A stretch of 64,000 nucleotides of DNA from Leclercia sp. AS011. Lineage in GTDB: Bacteria; Pseudomonadota; Gammaproteobacteria; Enterobacterales; Enterobacteriaceae. The stretch lies in the NCBI RefSeq assembly GCF_037152535.1, contig NZ_JBBCMA010000001.1, forward strand, positions 248,001-312,000, in the 5' to 3' direction. The position numbers and the translations under genes were made by a program. Within the stretch, counting starts at the first letter, position 1, and each line of letters opens with the position of its first letter. Positions 21,128-31,375 of the stretch are shown piece by piece. The notes under the pieces were generated by a model, which did not search any database, had not been told where the DNA came from, and saw nothing but the letters and a program-made list of their open reading frames with translations.

Positions 21128-21682
21128 ATGGAATTCGCTTTTTATATCTGTGGCCTGATCGCCATCCTGGCTACGCTGCGAGTGATTACGCACACCAACC
21201 CGGTGCATGCGCTGCTCTATTTAATCATTTCGCTGCTGGCCATTTCCGGGGTGTTCTTTGCGCTGGGCGCACATTTTGCCGGTGCGCTTGAAATCATCGT
21301 TTACGCCGGTGCCATCATGGTGCTGTTCGTCTTTGTGGTGATGATGCTGAACCTCGGCGGCTCGGAAATCGAACAGGAACGTCAGTGGTTAAAACCGCAG
21401 GTTTGGATTGGTCCGGCAATTCTGTCGGCCATCATGCTGGCGGTGATCGTTTACGCCATTCTGGGTGTCAACGACCAGGGTATCGACGGTACGCCAATCA
21501 GCGCCAAAGCGGTGGGTATTACCCTGTTTGGGCCATACGTACTGGCGGTTGAACTGGCCTCGATGCTGCTGCTGGCAGGCCTGGTTGTCGCCTTCCACGT
21601 CGGTCGCGAAGAGCGTGCTGGCGAGGTGCTGAGCAACCGCAAGGACGACAGCGCGAAAAGAAAAACGGAGGAACGCGCATGA
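21128..21682 (+). CDS. nuoJ: NADH-quinone oxidoreductase subunit J
   Basis: A membrane subunit of 184 residues with five predicted helices. The conserved third-helix segment [20 protein letters not shown] contains the pi-bulge region that moves during turnover in complex I structures. The C-terminal tail is hydrophilic ([22 protein letters not shown]). The ATG has a strong AAGGAGAGGGG ribosome-binding site. It overlaps nuoK by four bases. Confidence 0.96.
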   Translation: MEFAFYICGLIAILATLRVITHTNPVHALLYLIISLLAISGVFFALGAHFAGALEIIVYAGAIMVLFVFVVMMLNLGGSEIEQERQWLKPQVWIGPAILSAIMLAVIVYAILGVNDQGIDGTPISAKAVGITLFGPYVLAVELASMLLLAGLVVAFHVGREERAGEVLSNRKDDSAKRKTEERA

Positions 21683-21981
21683 TCCCTTTACAACACGGAC
21701 TGATCCTCGCCGCGATTTTATTCGTGCTGGGCTTAACCGGTCTGGTTATCCGCCGCAATCTGCTGTTTATGCTGATTGGCCTGGAGATCATGATCAACGC
21801 TGCCGCGCTGGCCTTTGTGGTCGCCGGTAGCTACTGGGGCCAGACCGATGGTCAGGTGATGTACATTCTCGCCATCAGCCTTGCGGCTGCCGAAGCGAGT
21901 ATTGGCCTGGCGCTGTTACTGCAGCTCCACCGTCGCCGCCAGAACCTGAACATCGATTCAGTAAGTGAGTTGCGTGGATGA
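21679..21981 (+). CDS. nuoK: NADH-quinone oxidoreductase subunit K
   Basis: A 100-residue, three-helix membrane subunit, related to MrpC of Na+/H+ antiporters. Glu36 in [16 protein letters not shown] and the second Glu in [14 protein letters not shown] are the buried acids known to matter for proton translocation in E. coli. It overlaps nuoJ and nuoL by four bases each, giving a run of translationally coupled cistrons. Confidence 0.97.
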   Translation: MIPLQHGLILAAILFVLGLTGLVIRRNLLFMLIGLEIMINAAALAFVVAGSYWGQTDGQVMYILAISLAAAEASIGLALLLQLHRRRQNLNIDSVSELRG

Positions 21982-23819
21982 ACATGCTTGCCTTAACCAT
22001 TATTTTTCCGCTGATTGGCTTCCTGCTGCTGGCGTTTTCTCGCGGCCGCTGGTCTGAGAATCTGTCTGCCACTGTGGGCATGGGCTCTATTGGTCTGGCT
22101 GCGCTGGTGACGGCGTATGCGGGTATCGACTTCTTTAACAACGGACGTCAGCCATTCAGCGTGCCGCTGTGGACCTGGATGTCGGTCGGTGATTTCAACA
22201 TCGGCTTCAACCTGGTGCTGGATGGTCTGTCTCTGACCATGCTCTCCGTGGTGACCGGCGTGGGCTTCCTGATCCACATGTTCGCCTCCTGGTACATGCG
22301 CGGTGAAGAGGGTTACTCCCGCTTCTTCGCCTACACCAACCTGTTCATCGCCAGCATGGTAGTTCTGGTGCTGGCCGATAACCTGCTGCTGATGTATCTC
22401 GGCTGGGAAGGCGTGGGTCTCTGTTCTTACCTGCTGATCGGTTTCTACTACACCGATCCGAAGAATGGCGCAGCGGCCATGAAAGCGTTCGTCGTGACCC
22501 GCGTGGGTGACGTCTTCCTCGCCTTCGCGCTGTTCATTCTCTACAACGAACTGGGCACGCTGAACTTCCGCGAAATGGTGGAACTGGCGCCGGCGCACTT
22601 CGAAGCAGGCAACAACATGCTGTGGTGGGCAACCCTGATGCTGCTGGGTGGTGCTGTGGGTAAATCCGCGCAGCTGCCGTTGCAGACCTGGCTTGCCGAC
22701 GCGATGGCGGGTCCAACCCCTGTCTCCGCGCTGATCCACGCCGCGACCATGGTTACCGCCGGTGTTTACCTGATTGCGCGTACCCACGGTCTGTTCCTGA
22801 TGACCCCGGAAATCCTGCACCTGGTAGGTATCGTTGGTGCGGTAACGCTGGTGCTGGCAGGCTTTGCCGCGCTGGTACAAACCGACATCAAACGCGTTCT
22901 CGCTTACTCCACCATGAGCCAGATTGGCTACATGTTCCTGGCGCTGGGCGTTCAGGCGTGGGACGCGGCGATTTTCCATCTGATGACGCACGCGTTCTTT
23001 AAAGCGCTGCTGTTCCTCTCGTCCGGTTCGGTGATCCTCGCCTGCCACCACGAGCAGAACATCTTCAAGATGGGCGGTCTGCGCAAATCTATTCCGCTGG
23101 TTTACGTCTGCTTCCTGGTGGGCGGCGCGGCGCTGGCGGCACTGCCGCTGATCACCGCGGGCTTCTTCAGTAAGGACGAAATCCTGGCGGGCGCCATGGC
23201 GAATGGTCATATCAATCTGATGGTTGCGGGTCTGGTCGGTGCATTCATGACCTCCCTGTACACCTTCCGTATGATTTTCATCGTCTTCCACGGTAAAGAA
23301 CAAATTCACGCTCACGCAGGGAAGGGGATCACCCACCACCTGCCGCTGATTGTGCTGCTGGTACTCTCCACCTTCGTTGGCGCGATGATTGTGCCACCGC
23401 TGCAGGGCGTACTGCCGGCAACAACCGAGCTGGAGCACGGTCACGTTCTGACGCTTGAAATCACCTCGGGTGTGGTCGCTATCGCGGGCATCCTGATTGC
23501 AGCCTGGCTGTGGCTCGGTAAACGTACGCTGGTGACTGCCGTTGCCAACAGTGCGCCGGGACGTCTGCTGGGTACCTGGTGGTACAACGCGTGGGGCTTC
23601 GACTGGCTGTACGACATGATCTTCGTGAAACCTTTCCTCGGCATTGCGTGGCTGATTAAACGCGATCCGCTGAACTCACTGATGAACACCCCGGCGATCC
23701 TCTCCCGCTTTGCAGGTAAAGGCCTGCTGTTCAGCGAGAACGGGTATCTGCGCTGGTATGTGGCGTCCATGAGCATCGGTGCGGTTGTGGTGCTGGCGCT
23801 GCTGATGGTGTTGCGTTGA
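21978..23819 (+). CDS. nuoL: NADH-quinone oxidoreductase subunit L (antiporter-like)
   Basis: The distal antiporter-like subunit of complex I, with 613 residues. Family motifs include [19 protein letters not shown] with the helix-5 Glu, [32 protein letters not shown] with the key Lys in helix 7, and the long C-terminal amphipathic helix and terminal anchor ([21 protein letters not shown] onward). It is homologous to NuoM, NuoN and MrpA/D. The stop codon is followed by the largest spacer of the membrane-arm genes, with a hairpin, before nuoM. Confidence 0.98.
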   Translation: MNMLALTIIFPLIGFLLLAFSRGRWSENLSATVGMGSIGLAALVTAYAGIDFFNNGRQPFSVPLWTWMSVGDFNIGFNLVLDGLSLTMLSVVTGVGFLIHMFASWYMRGEEGYSRFFAYTNLFIASMVVLVLADNLLLMYLGWEGVGLCSYLLIGFYYTDPKNGAAAMKAFVVTRVGDVFLAFALFILYNELGTLNFREMVELAPAHFEAGNNMLWWATLMLLGGAVGKSAQLPLQTWLADAMAGPTPVSALIHAATMVTAGVYLIARTHGLFLMTPEILHLVGIVGAVTLVLAGFAALVQTDIKRVLAYSTMSQIGYMFLALGVQAWDAAIFHLMTHAFFKALLFLSSGSVILACHHEQNIFKMGGLRKSIPLVYVCFLVGGAALAALPLITAGFFSKDEILAGAMANGHINLMVAGLVGAFMTSLYTFRMIFIVFHGKEQIHAHAGKGITHHLPLIVLLVLSTFVGAMIVPPLQGVLPATTELEHGHVLTLEITSGVVAIAGILIAAWLWLGKRTLVTAVANSAPGRLLGTWWYNAWGFDWLYDMIFVKPFLGIAWLIKRDPLNSLMNTPAILSRFAGKGLLFSENGYLRWYVASMSIGAVVVLALLMVLR

Positions 23820-23855
23820 TCGTTAAGTGAATTTAATTCGAATTCGTTGAAAATC

Positions 23856-23874
23856 AGGCCCCTGCTGGGGGCCT
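23856..23874 (+). promoter_or_regulatory. GC hairpin in the nuoL-nuoM spacer
   Basis: AGGCCCC and GGGGCCT form a perfect 7-bp stem with a 5-base loop. It is followed by TAAAAAGGA rather than a T run, so it is unlikely to terminate transcription. It sits just before the nuoM ribosome-binding site and may influence segmental stability or initiation. Confidence 0.5.
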
Positions 23875-23895
23875 TAAAAAGGAATGCAAATCGCC

Positions 23896-25425
23896 ATGTT
23901 ACTACCCTGGCTAATATTAATTCCCTTTATCGGTGGGTTCCTGTGCTGGCAGACCGAACGCTTTGGCGTGAAGATGCCGCGCTGGATTGCGCTGATCACC
24001 ATGGGATTGACGCTTGCGCTTGGCCTGCAACTCTGGTTGCAGGGCGGCTACTCTCTGACCCAGTCCGCGGGGATCCCGCAGTGGCAGTCTGAATTCATTC
24101 TGCCGTGGATCCCGCGTTTCGGTATCACTATTCACCTGGCGATTGATGGTCTGTCGCTGCTGATGGTGGTTCTGACCGGTCTGCTCGGCGTTCTGGCGGT
24201 ACTGTGCTCCTGGCGAGAAATCGAAAAATACCAGGGCTTCTTCCACCTGAACCTGATGTGGATCCTGGGCGGCGTTATCGGCGTGTTCCTTGCCATCGAC
24301 ATGTTCCTGTTCTTCTTCTTCTGGGAGATGATGCTGGTGCCGATGTACTTCCTGATCGCGCTGTGGGGCCATAAGGCGTCCGACGGTAAAACGCGTATCA
24401 CGGCGGCCACCAAGTTCTTCATCTATACCCAGGCGAGCGGTCTGGTGATGTTGATTGCCATCCTGGCGCTGGTGTTTGTGCACTACAACGCGACCGGTGT
24501 CTGGACCTTCAACTATCAGGATCTGCTGAAGACCCCGATGTCTCACGGTGTTGAATACCTGCTGATGCTGGGCTTCTTCATCGCGTTTGCGGTGAAAATG
24601 CCGGTGGTGCCACTGCACGGCTGGCTGCCGGATGCGCACTCCCAGGCACCCACGGCGGGTTCCGTTGACCTGGCGGGCATCCTGCTGAAAACGGCGGCCT
24701 ACGGTCTGCTGCGTTTCGCCCTGCCGCTGTTCCCGAATGCCTCCGCAGAGTTCGCGCCAATTGCCATGTGGCTGGGTGTGATCGGTATCTTCTACGGTGC
24801 CTGGATGGCCTTCACGCAGTACGACATCAAACGTCTGATTGCCTACACCTCCGTATCCCACATGGGCTTCGTGCTGATTGCGATCTACACCGGCAGCCAG
24901 CTGGCGTACCAGGGCGCGGTGATCCAGATGATTGCCCACGGTCTGTCCGCAGCCGGTCTCTTCATCCTGTGTGGTCAGCTGTATGAACGTCTGCACACCC
25001 GTGACATGCGTCAGATGGGCGGTCTGTGGGGCAAAATGAAATGGCTGCCAGCGATGTCGATGTTCTTCGCGGTTGCCACCCTGGGGATGCCGGGTACCGG
25101 TAACTTCGTCGGCGAATTTATGATTCTGTTCGGCAGCTTCAAAGTGGTTCCGATGATTACCGTCATCTCCACCTTTGGTCTGGTGTTCGCTTCCGTCTAC
25201 TCGCTGGCGATGCTGCACCGCGCTTACTTCGGTAAAGCGAAGAGTGAAATCGCTGCCAAAGAGCTGCCGGGGATGTCGCTGCGCGAGCTGTTCATCATCC
25301 TGCTGCTGGTCGTACTGCTGGTGCTGCTGGGCTTCTATCCGCAGCCGATTCTGGATACTTCGCACTCCGCGATGGGTAACATCCAGCAGTGGTTTGTTAA
25401 TTCTGCTTCTACTACAAGGCCGTAA
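23896..25425 (+). CDS. nuoM: NADH-quinone oxidoreductase subunit M (antiporter-like)
   Basis: The central antiporter-like proton-pumping subunit, about 14 helices. It has the helix-5 Glu in FLFFFFWEMMLVPMYFLIALWG, the helix-7 Lys in AFAVKMPVVPLHGWLPDAHSQ, and the segment TSVSHMGFVLIAIYT. ATG 23896 (MLLPWLIL) gives 509 residues, the E. coli length. An ATG at 23884 lies only one base from the AAGGA ribosome-binding site and is less likely. It is followed six bases after the stop by nuoN. Confidence 0.96.
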   Translation: MLLPWLILIPFIGGFLCWQTERFGVKMPRWIALITMGLTLALGLQLWLQGGYSLTQSAGIPQWQSEFILPWIPRFGITIHLAIDGLSLLMVVLTGLLGVLAVLCSWREIEKYQGFFHLNLMWILGGVIGVFLAIDMFLFFFFWEMMLVPMYFLIALWGHKASDGKTRITAATKFFIYTQASGLVMLIAILALVFVHYNATGVWTFNYQDLLKTPMSHGVEYLLMLGFFIAFAVKMPVVPLHGWLPDAHSQAPTAGSVDLAGILLKTAAYGLLRFALPLFPNASAEFAPIAMWLGVIGIFYGAWMAFTQYDIKRLIAYTSVSHMGFVLIAIYTGSQLAYQGAVIQMIAHGLSAAGLFILCGQLYERLHTRDMRQMGGLWGKMKWLPAMSMFFAVATLGMPGTGNFVGEFMILFGSFKVVPMITVISTFGLVFASVYSLAMLHRAYFGKAKSEIAAKELPGMSLRELFIILLLVVLLVLLGFYPQPILDTSHSAMGNIQQWFVNSASTTRP

Positions 25426-25431
25426 ATCGCC

Positions 25432-26889
25432 ATGACAATAACTCCACAACAACTGATTGCGCTGCTACCGCTGCTGATCGTCGGATTGACGGTGGTGGTT
25501 GTGATGCTCTCCATTGCGTGGCGACGCAATCACTTCCTGAATGCCACGCTGGCGGTTCTGGGTCTGAACGCTGCGTTAGTCTCCCTCTGGTTTGTTGGCC
25601 AGGCGGGTGCGATGGATGTCACTCCGCTGATGCGCGTTGACGGCTTCGCCATGCTGTACACCGGGCTGGTGCTGTTAGCCAGCCTGGCGACCTGTACCTT
25701 CGCTTACCCGTGGCTGGAAGGCTACAACGACAACCGGGAAGAGTTTTACCTGCTGGTTCTGATTGCTGCCCTCGGCGGTATTCTGCTGGCGAATGCGAAC
25801 CATCTGGCAGCGCTGTTCCTCGGTATTGAGCTGATCTCTCTGCCGCTGTTCGGCCTGATTGGTTATGCCTTCCGTCAGAAGCGCTCTCTGGAAGCGAGTA
25901 TCAAGTATACGATCCTGTCTGCTGCTGCTTCGTCCTTCCTGCTGTTTGGTATTGCGCTGATCTACGCTCAGTCCGGTAACCTCTCCTTCATGGCGCTCGG
26001 CAAGAGCCTCGGCGACGGCATGCTGCACGAGCCGCTGCTGCTGGCGGGTCTGGGCATGATGATTGTTGGCCTCGGCTTTAAACTCTCTCTGGTGCCGTTC
26101 CACCTGTGGACGCCAGACGTTTACCAGGGTGCGCCCGCGCCGGTATCCACCTTCCTGGCGACGGCGAGCAAAATCGCTATCTTCGGCGTGGTGATGCGTC
26201 TGTTCCTGTACGCGCCGGTGGGTGACAGCGAAGCGGTGCGTGTGGTTCTGGGTATTATTGCCTTCGTCTCCATCATCTTCGGTAACCTGATGGCGCTGAG
26301 CCAGACCAACATCAAGCGTCTGCTCGGTTACTCCTCCATCTCGCACCTCGGCTACCTGATGGTGGCGCTGATTGCGCTCCAGAGCGGTCAGATGTCCATG
26401 GAAACCGTTGGCGTCTATCTGGCCGGTTACCTGTTCAGCAGCCTCGGCGCGTTCGGCGTGGTGAGCCTGATGTCCAGCCCGTACCGTGGCCCGGATGCAG
26501 ATTCACTCTTCTCCTACCGTGGTCTGTTCTGGCACCGTCCAATCCTGTCTGCGGTCATGACCGTGATGATGCTGTCGCTGGCGGGTATCCCGATGACGCT
26601 GGGCTTTATCGGTAAGTTCTACGTGCTGGCCGTCGGTGTGCAGGCGGGTCTGTGGTGGCTGACGGCGGGTGTCGTTATCGGCTCCGCGATTGGTCTCTAC
26701 TACTATCTGCGCGTTGCCGTGAGCCTGTACCTGAGTGCGCCTCAGCAGCTCAACCGCGATGCACCAACCAACTGGCAGTACAGCGCCGGGGGTATTGTGG
26801 TGCTGATCTCCGCGCTGCTGGTGCTGATCTTCGGTATCTATCCGCAGCCGCTGATCACCATCGTGCAGCACGCGATGCCGCTGATGTAA
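25432..26889 (+). CDS. nuoN: NADH-quinone oxidoreductase subunit N (antiporter-like)
   Basis: The third antiporter-like subunit and the last gene of the nuo operon, with 485 residues as in E. coli. It keeps the [19 protein letters not shown] helix-5 Glu and the [21 protein letters not shown] helix-7 Lys motif, plus [16 protein letters not shown]. An intrinsic terminator follows eight bases after the stop codon, marking the end of the 15-kb operon. Confidence 0.98.
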   Translation: MTITPQQLIALLPLLIVGLTVVVVMLSIAWRRNHFLNATLAVLGLNAALVSLWFVGQAGAMDVTPLMRVDGFAMLYTGLVLLASLATCTFAYPWLEGYNDNREEFYLLVLIAALGGILLANANHLAALFLGIELISLPLFGLIGYAFRQKRSLEASIKYTILSAAASSFLLFGIALIYAQSGNLSFMALGKSLGDGMLHEPLLLAGLGMMIVGLGFKLSLVPFHLWTPDVYQGAPAPVSTFLATASKIAIFGVVMRLFLYAPVGDSEAVRVVLGIIAFVSIIFGNLMALSQTNIKRLLGYSSISHLGYLMVALIALQSGQMSMETVGVYLAGYLFSSLGAFGVVSLMSSPYRGPDADSLFSYRGLFWHRPILSAVMTVMMLSLAGIPMTLGFIGKFYVLAVGVQAGLWWLTAGVVIGSAIGLYYYLRVAVSLYLSAPQQLNRDAPTNWQYSAGGIVVLISALLVLIFGIYPQPLITIVQHAMPLM

Positions 26890-26896
26890 AAACAAA

Positions 26897-26918
26897 AAAC
26901 CCGCCTCGGCGGGTTTTT
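26897..26918 (+). terminator. Intrinsic terminator of the nuo operon
   Basis: AAACCCGCC and GGCGGGTTT form a 9-bp stem with a 2-base nominal loop, followed by further T residues. The A tract on the left makes it potentially bidirectional, which would also serve cheV on the opposite strand. Confidence 0.88.
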
Positions 26919-26925
26919 ATTGTCC

Positions 26926-26988
26926 AGCGGCGCTGCGCTTGCAGGGCCTACGGGGATTGTAGGCCGGGTAAGCGCAGCGCCACCCGGC
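26926..26988. repeat. REP pair (BIME) between nuoN and cheV
   Basis: GCGGCGCTGCGCTTGCAGGGCCTAC is followed by GTAGGCCGGGTAAGCGC...GCCACCCGGC, an inverted REP pair like the one after yfbS. It fills the convergent gap. Confidence 0.85.
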
Positions 26989-27001
26989 AAAAAAGCGCTA
27001 A

Positions 27002-28006
27002 TCAGGCCAACTGCTTACGACTAATCAACGGCCCATCAATCTTCTTCGTGGCGCGATCCAGCACCTCTTCAATCACCGATGACAGCTCGTTCAGCTCGAA
27101 CTTCGCCACATAGCCATCCGCTTTCACCTTGCGGATATGATCCTCGTTGGCGTTACCGGAAAGGGAAGAGTGGATCACCACCGGAATGTCCTTCAGGATC
27201 GCGTCGGTTTTGATTTTGCGGGTCAGGGTAAAGCCGTCCATCTCCGGCATCTCAAGGTCGGTCAGCACCAGCGCAATTTTATCGGTGATCGGCACGCCTT
27301 CCGCCTGAGCCTGCGCCGCCAGGACACCAATCTTCTCCCATGCTTCTTTACCGGTGATATGCATCAGCGCCGGGATCTGCATCGCCTGCAACCCTTTCTC
27401 CAGCATAGAGCGCGCCACTTTGGAGTCTTCCGCCACAATCGCCACGGCACCCGGCTTGATATTGAATTTGGTGGTCTTCAGATCGGTGGCATGCAGATCG
27501 TGGTTGGCCGGGGTGATGTCATACAGGATCTGCTCCACGTCCAGCACCATCGCCAGATCGTTGGTATCGGTCTTCTCGTCCAGGCAGGCAATGCTGGTGA
27601 TGTAGCGTCCGCTGACGGCGGTTTCCGCGGCGTGCACCTGCTTCCAGTCCAGACGCATGATGTTCTCGACCGACTCGACGGCAAAGGCCTGTACGCTTCG
27701 CGCATATTCGGTGATCAGCAGAATATTCAGTCCCGTGGCCGGCTTGCAGCCTGCCACGGCGGCGAGATCGATAACCGGGATCACCTGGTCACGAATATTG
27801 ACCATCCCCATCAGGGGGGACTTCATCCCCGCCGGTTTGGTAAAGGCTGGCATAGGCACAATCTCGCGAAGCTTAAAGACGTTGATGCCGAACAGCTCAG
27901 ATTTGTTTTCATTCAAAGATGTGCCGAGACGAAACAGCAGCAGCTCAAAACGGTTCGACAGGGTCAGATTTGCCCTGTCATCAATGTCTTTCTGGAAGTT
28001 ATCCAT
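27002..28006 (-). CDS. cheV: Chemotaxis coupling protein CheV (CheW-REC fusion)
   Basis: A hybrid adaptor that couples chemoreceptors to CheA like CheW, with activity modulated by a phosphorylatable receiver. The CheW-like domain covers about residues 15-165 (FGINVFKLREIV, GMVNIRDQVIPVIDLAA). The receiver covers about 185-315, with acidic residues Glu193-Asp194, acceptor Asp250 in LTDLEMPEMDG, Ser280 and Lys302. E. coli K-12 lacks CheV. Salmonella has it, at a similar place beside nuoN as I recall. The 334-residue protein is complete, with a TTAGGGGC ribosome-binding-site region upstream. It is a single gene, separate from any che operon in view. Confidence 0.93.
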   Translation of the reverse strand: MDNFQKDIDDRANLTLSNRFELLLFRLGTSLNENKSELFGINVFKLREIVPMPAFTKPAGMKSPLMGMVNIRDQVIPVIDLAAVAGCKPATGLNILLITEYARSVQAFAVESVENIMRLDWKQVHAAETAVSGRYITSIACLDEKTDTNDLAMVLDVEQILYDITPANHDLHATDLKTTKFNIKPGAVAIVAEDSKVARSMLEKGLQAMQIPALMHITGKEAWEKIGVLAAQAQAEGVPITDKIALVLTDLEMPEMDGFTLTRKIKTDAILKDIPVVIHSSLSGNANEDHIRKVKADGYVAKFELNELSSVIEEVLDRATKKIDGPLISRKQLA

Positions 28007-28072
28007 TTTTGCCCCTAAGTGAAAAATACCTGCCTGGTAGAGTTATCGGCAGATTCGGGGAAAACCAGAGCG

Positions 28073-28990
28073 TTAAACGCGCACCGTCGCAAAATCTTCT
28101 GCCAGCTCGCTGTTGGCAAACAGGGTACGGCACTCGGCCAGCAGCATGGCACAGCCCTTGGCGTCATAGCGGGAGCTGACATGGGTGACGATCAGTTTTT
28201 TCACCTGCGCCTCGCAGGCAAGCCTTGCCGCCTGATGCGTGGAGCTGTGGCCCCGGCTGTTGGCTTTCTCCTCCATTGCCGCCTCAAGCGTCGCCTCATG
28301 CACCAGCAGATCGACGCCCCGGGCCAGCGCGAGGGCATTTTCGCAGGGGGCGGTATCGCCGAAGATGGCCAGCTTCTTACCGGGGCGGGGCGGGGAGAGA
28401 TAGTCGGCACCGTCAATCGTCCGACCATCGTCCAGAGTTACGCATTCCCCACGTTTAAGCTGCTGGAACAGCGGGCCGAAGGGCACCCCGGCGGCAACGA
28501 GCGCCGCACCGTCCAGCGCGCCGGGTTTATCCTGCTCCTCAATGCGATAGCCGTAACACTCCACCGGGTGATTCAGCGCGGCTGCGGTCACGGTATACGC
28601 ATCATCGCTGAACACCACCCCGGCGCTAATCTCGACAATCTCAAGGGGATAATCGGTCCAGGAACCGCTGATGCGCAGGCTGGTTTCGACAAACTCACGA
28701 ATGCCAGTGGGGCCGTAGATGGTCAGCGGGTGGATGTTGCCCGCCATCGAGCGACTGCACAGCAGCCCCGGCAGGCCAAAAAGGTGATCGCCGTGCAGAT
28801 GGGTAATGAAAATTTTATCCAGCTTGCCGGGATGGCTGGCGGTGCGCAGCAGCTGATGCTGCGTCCCTTCGCCGCAGTCAAACATCCACAAACCGCCGCG
28901 GGTCGGGTGCTGTAAATCCAGCAGAATTGAGGTGACGTTGCGCGTACGGGTCGGCACGCCAGCGGATGTTCCTAAAAAAAGCAGCTCCAT
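28073..28990 (-). CDS. rbn: Ribonuclease BN / tRNase Z (Rbn, ElaC)
   Basis: A zinc-dependent metallo-beta-lactamase-fold RNase processing tRNA 3' ends. E. coli RNase BN has both endo- and exonuclease activity. At 305 residues it matches the E. coli length. The metal-binding HxHxDH motif is His64-Leu-His66-Gly-Asp68-His69 ([13 protein letters not shown]). The downstream GDTAPCENA loop provides another Asp ligand and [11 protein letters not shown] a His ligand. It lies 66 bases upstream of cheV on the same strand and is divergent from elaA. Confidence 0.96.
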   Translation of the reverse strand: MELLFLGTSAGVPTRTRNVTSILLDLQHPTRGGLWMFDCGEGTQHQLLRTASHPGKLDKIFITHLHGDHLFGLPGLLCSRSMAGNIHPLTIYGPTGIREFVETSLRISGSWTDYPLEIVEISAGVVFSDDAYTVTAAALNHPVECYGYRIEEQDKPGALDGAALVAAGVPFGPLFQQLKRGECVTLDDGRTIDGADYLSPPRPGKKLAIFGDTAPCENALALARGVDLLVHEATLEAAMEEKANSRGHSSTHQAARLACEAQVKKLIVTHVSSRYDAKGCAMLLAECRTLFANSELAEDFATVRV

Positions 28991-29063
28991 AATGCATTCA
29001 GCCTCTGTGCCGGGGACGAAAAGTCATTAGTATAACGGCTACCTACACGATAAGGAGACCCCA

Positions 29064-29525
29064 ATGATCCAGTGGCAAGATCTGCACCATAGCGAGCTGA
29101 CCGTTCCCACGCTTTATGCGTTACTGCAGCTGCGCTGCGACGTCTTTGTCGTTGAACAAACCTGTCCCTATCAGGACATCGACGGCGAAGACCTGGTGGG
29201 GGAGAACCGCCACATCCTCGGCTGGAAAGACAATCAGCTGGTGGCTTATGCGAGGATTCTGAAAAGCGACGACGATTTTTCCCTGGTGGTGATTGGTCGG
29301 GTGATTGTCAGCGGCGAGGCGCGGGGCGAAAAGCTCGGCTACGCCCTGCTGGAGCACACGCTGCGATCCTGCGAAAAGTACTGGCCGAACAAGGCGTTAT
29401 ACCTGGGTGCGCAGGCGCATTTGCAGGCTTTTTATGCCCATTTTGGCTTTGCGCCGGTGACCGACATCTACGATGAAGATGGCATCCCGCATATCGGAAT
29501 GGCGAAAGAGGTCCATCAAGCGTAG
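29064..29525 (+). CDS. elaA: GNAT-family acetyltransferase ElaA
   Basis: A 153-residue GNAT acyltransferase, orthologue of E. coli ElaA. The acetyl-CoA binding segment follows the strand VVIGRVIVS (SGEARGEKLGYALLEHTL), and the C-terminal strand reads YLGAQAHLQAFYAHFGF. The substrate is unknown. The strong AAGGAGACCCC ribosome-binding site precedes the ATG. It is divergent from rbn and upstream of elaB with a 62-base gap. Confidence 0.93.
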   Translation: MIQWQDLHHSELTVPTLYALLQLRCDVFVVEQTCPYQDIDGEDLVGENRHILGWKDNQLVAYARILKSDDDFSLVVIGRVIVSGEARGEKLGYALLEHTLRSCEKYWPNKALYLGAQAHLQAFYAHFGFAPVTDIYDEDGIPHIGMAKEVHQA

Positions 29526-29587
29526 CAGGCAGAATCAGCAAGGATTGTCTATAGTTAGCGAACTGATGCAACCACAAGGAGAAAACT

Positions 29588-29893
29588 ATGTCCTTCCAAT
29601 CTTCGGAAACGCATGTTGATGACGATCTGACGCTGTTAAGTGAAACGCTGGAAGAAGTCCTCCGTTCTTCAGGCGATCCGGCCGATCAAAAATACATTGA
29701 GCTGAAGGCGCGTGCCGAACAGGCACTGCACGACGTGAAAACACGCGTCAGCCAGGCGTCGGACACGTATTATTATCGGGCTAAAAAAGCGGTCTATCGT
29801 GCAGACGATTATGTCCGTGAAAAACCCTGGCAAGGTATTGGGGTAGGTGCCGCCGCCGGTCTGGTGCTCGGTATTCTTCTCGCCCGCCGTTAA
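29588..29893 (+). CDS. elaB: Tail-anchored DUF883 protein ElaB
   Basis: A 101-residue protein of the YqjD/ElaB/YgaM (DUF883) family. The N-terminal soluble part is a charged, mostly helical region (residues 5-75). The C-terminus is a glycine/alanine-rich membrane anchor (GIGVGAAAGLVLGILLARR). In E. coli it is a stationary-phase, inner-membrane C-tail protein associated with ribosomes and linked to stress tolerance. Length is identical to E. coli. An ACAAGGAGAAAAC ribosome-binding site precedes the ATG. Confidence 0.95.
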   Translation: MSFQSSETHVDDDLTLLSETLEEVLRSSGDPADQKYIELKARAEQALHDVKTRVSQASDTYYYRAKKAVYRADDYVREKPWQGIGVGAAAGLVLGILLARR

Positions 29894-29991
29894 CGCTACA
29901 CACGCACGCTTCTCCCTGCCAAATCGGGGGTACTGCTTTTTCAGGCAACTACCCCGTATAATGTGAGGTTTTTGAGCCGGGAGAAGTTCGC

Positions 29992-31287
29992 GTGCACTCG
30001 ATTTCCACCGCGCTGGCAGGCCTTTGCGACCAGCTAGCCGCTAATTTTCCTGATGCGCCTGGCCTGCATCACCTCGATGTCTCTTTTGCGCTCAACGATG
30101 CTTTTGACCCGCTTGCCTGGCTGAATGCCCAGCAGTGTTTCCCCCAGTTCTACTGGCAACAGCGTAACGGCGATGAAGAGTACGCCGCTCTGGGATCGAC
30201 CGAACACTTCTCTTCCCTCTCCACCGCCCGGCATTTTTTACAGCGTTATCCGCAGTGTCCTGACCTTCGGGTTGTCGGCGTGAATGCATTCGATCCCCAG
30301 CAGGGCGACCTGTTCCTGCCGCGTCTGCTGTGGCAACGCACCGGCGGAACCGCAATGCTGCGGCTGGTGCTCTGCAGCGCCACCTCGCTGAAAAATGATG
30401 CTCAGCGCGCGCGTGACTTTATCCGCTCCCTTGAAGAGAGCCAGCCAGTGGATGCTGTGGTTCAGCCGGTGGTGAGCGAAACTCACCGGCCGGAAAAATC
30501 CGGCTGGCTAGCGTTAGTCCGCCGTGCAACCGACGCCATTGCTCAGGGCGAGTTCGACAAAGTGGTACTGGCCCGGGCAACGGATCTGCAGTTCGACCTG
30601 CCGCTGAACCCTGCCGCTCTGATGGCCGCCAGCCGACGGGTGAATTTCCAGTGCTACCACTTTTTAATGCGTCCTGATGCCACCCATGCCTTTCTGGGGT
30701 CATCGCCGGAGCGGCTGTGGCGGCGGCGCGGAACCCTGCTGCGCACCGAGGCGCTGGCCGGTACGGTCGCCAGCTATCCGGATGATGCGCAGGCCGCGCA
30801 CCTGGGCGACTGGCTGATGAATGACGATAAAAACCAGCGTGAAAATATGCTGGTGGTTGAGGACATCTGCCAGCGCCTGCAGCGCGAGGGTGGGGTACTT
30901 GACGTCCTGCCACCGCAAATCGTGCGTTTGCGTAAGGTCCAGCATTTACGCCGCTGCATCTGGACCGCGCTGCAACAGCCGGACGATGCACAGTGCCTGA
31001 TGCTACTTCAGCCCACCGCGGCGGTCGCCGGGCTGCCGCGCCAGGCTGCATGGGAGTTTATCGCCCGCAATGAACCCTTCGACCGGGAGTGGTATGCCGG
31101 ATCCGCCGGGTATCTGTCGTTAGCGCAAAGCGAGTTCTGCGTCGCGCTGCGCTCGGCGAGGGTAGAGAACGCCTGCGTGCGCCTGTACGCCGGGGCGGGG
31201 ATCGTAAGCGGTTCCGACCCCGAACAGGAGTGGCAGGAGATCGAAAATAAAGCCGCCGGGCTGCGCTCTCTGCTCCTAAAGGATTAA
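29992..31287 (+). CDS. menF: Isochorismate synthase MenF
   Basis: Converts chorismate to isochorismate, the committed step to menaquinone. At 431 residues it equals E. coli MenF. The general base Lys190 (GEFDKVVLARAT) and general acid Glu240 (FLGSSPERLWRR) are at the positions established for E. coli. The Mg-binding C-terminal region (LYAGAGIVSGSDPEQEWQEIENK) is intact. The start is GTG at 29992 with a CGGGAGAAG ribosome-binding site. It is the first gene of menFDHBCE; an 88-base AT-rich gap precedes menD. Confidence 0.97.
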   Translation: MHSISTALAGLCDQLAANFPDAPGLHHLDVSFALNDAFDPLAWLNAQQCFPQFYWQQRNGDEEYAALGSTEHFSSLSTARHFLQRYPQCPDLRVVGVNAFDPQQGDLFLPRLLWQRTGGTAMLRLVLCSATSLKNDAQRARDFIRSLEESQPVDAVVQPVVSETHRPEKSGWLALVRRATDAIAQGEFDKVVLARATDLQFDLPLNPAALMAASRRVNFQCYHFLMRPDATHAFLGSSPERLWRRRGTLLRTEALAGTVASYPDDAQAAHLGDWLMNDDKNQRENMLVVEDICQRLQREGGVLDVLPPQIVRLRKVQHLRRCIWTALQQPDDAQCLMLLQPTAAVAGLPRQAAWEFIARNEPFDREWYAGSAGYLSLAQSEFCVALRSARVENACVRLYAGAGIVSGSDPEQEWQEIENKAAGLRSLLLKD

Positions 31288-31375
31288 TACTGAGTCGTAC
31301 TTACCCGATTCATATCAAAATTACATCTTTTCCTATTATTTATACTAAGTCGCAATATTGATACCGGACAATTCC

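Noticed and set aside
21993..23444. 483-codon minus-strand frame opposite nuoL
   Set aside because: Antisense of a membrane protein gene gives a long His/Gln/Arg-rich frame; not a real gene.
23917..25452. 511-codon minus-strand frame opposite nuoM
   Set aside because: Same codon-bias artefact as opposite nuoL.
28019..28915. 298-codon plus-strand frame opposite rbn
   Set aside because: Shadow of rbn, which has a complete active site on the other strand.
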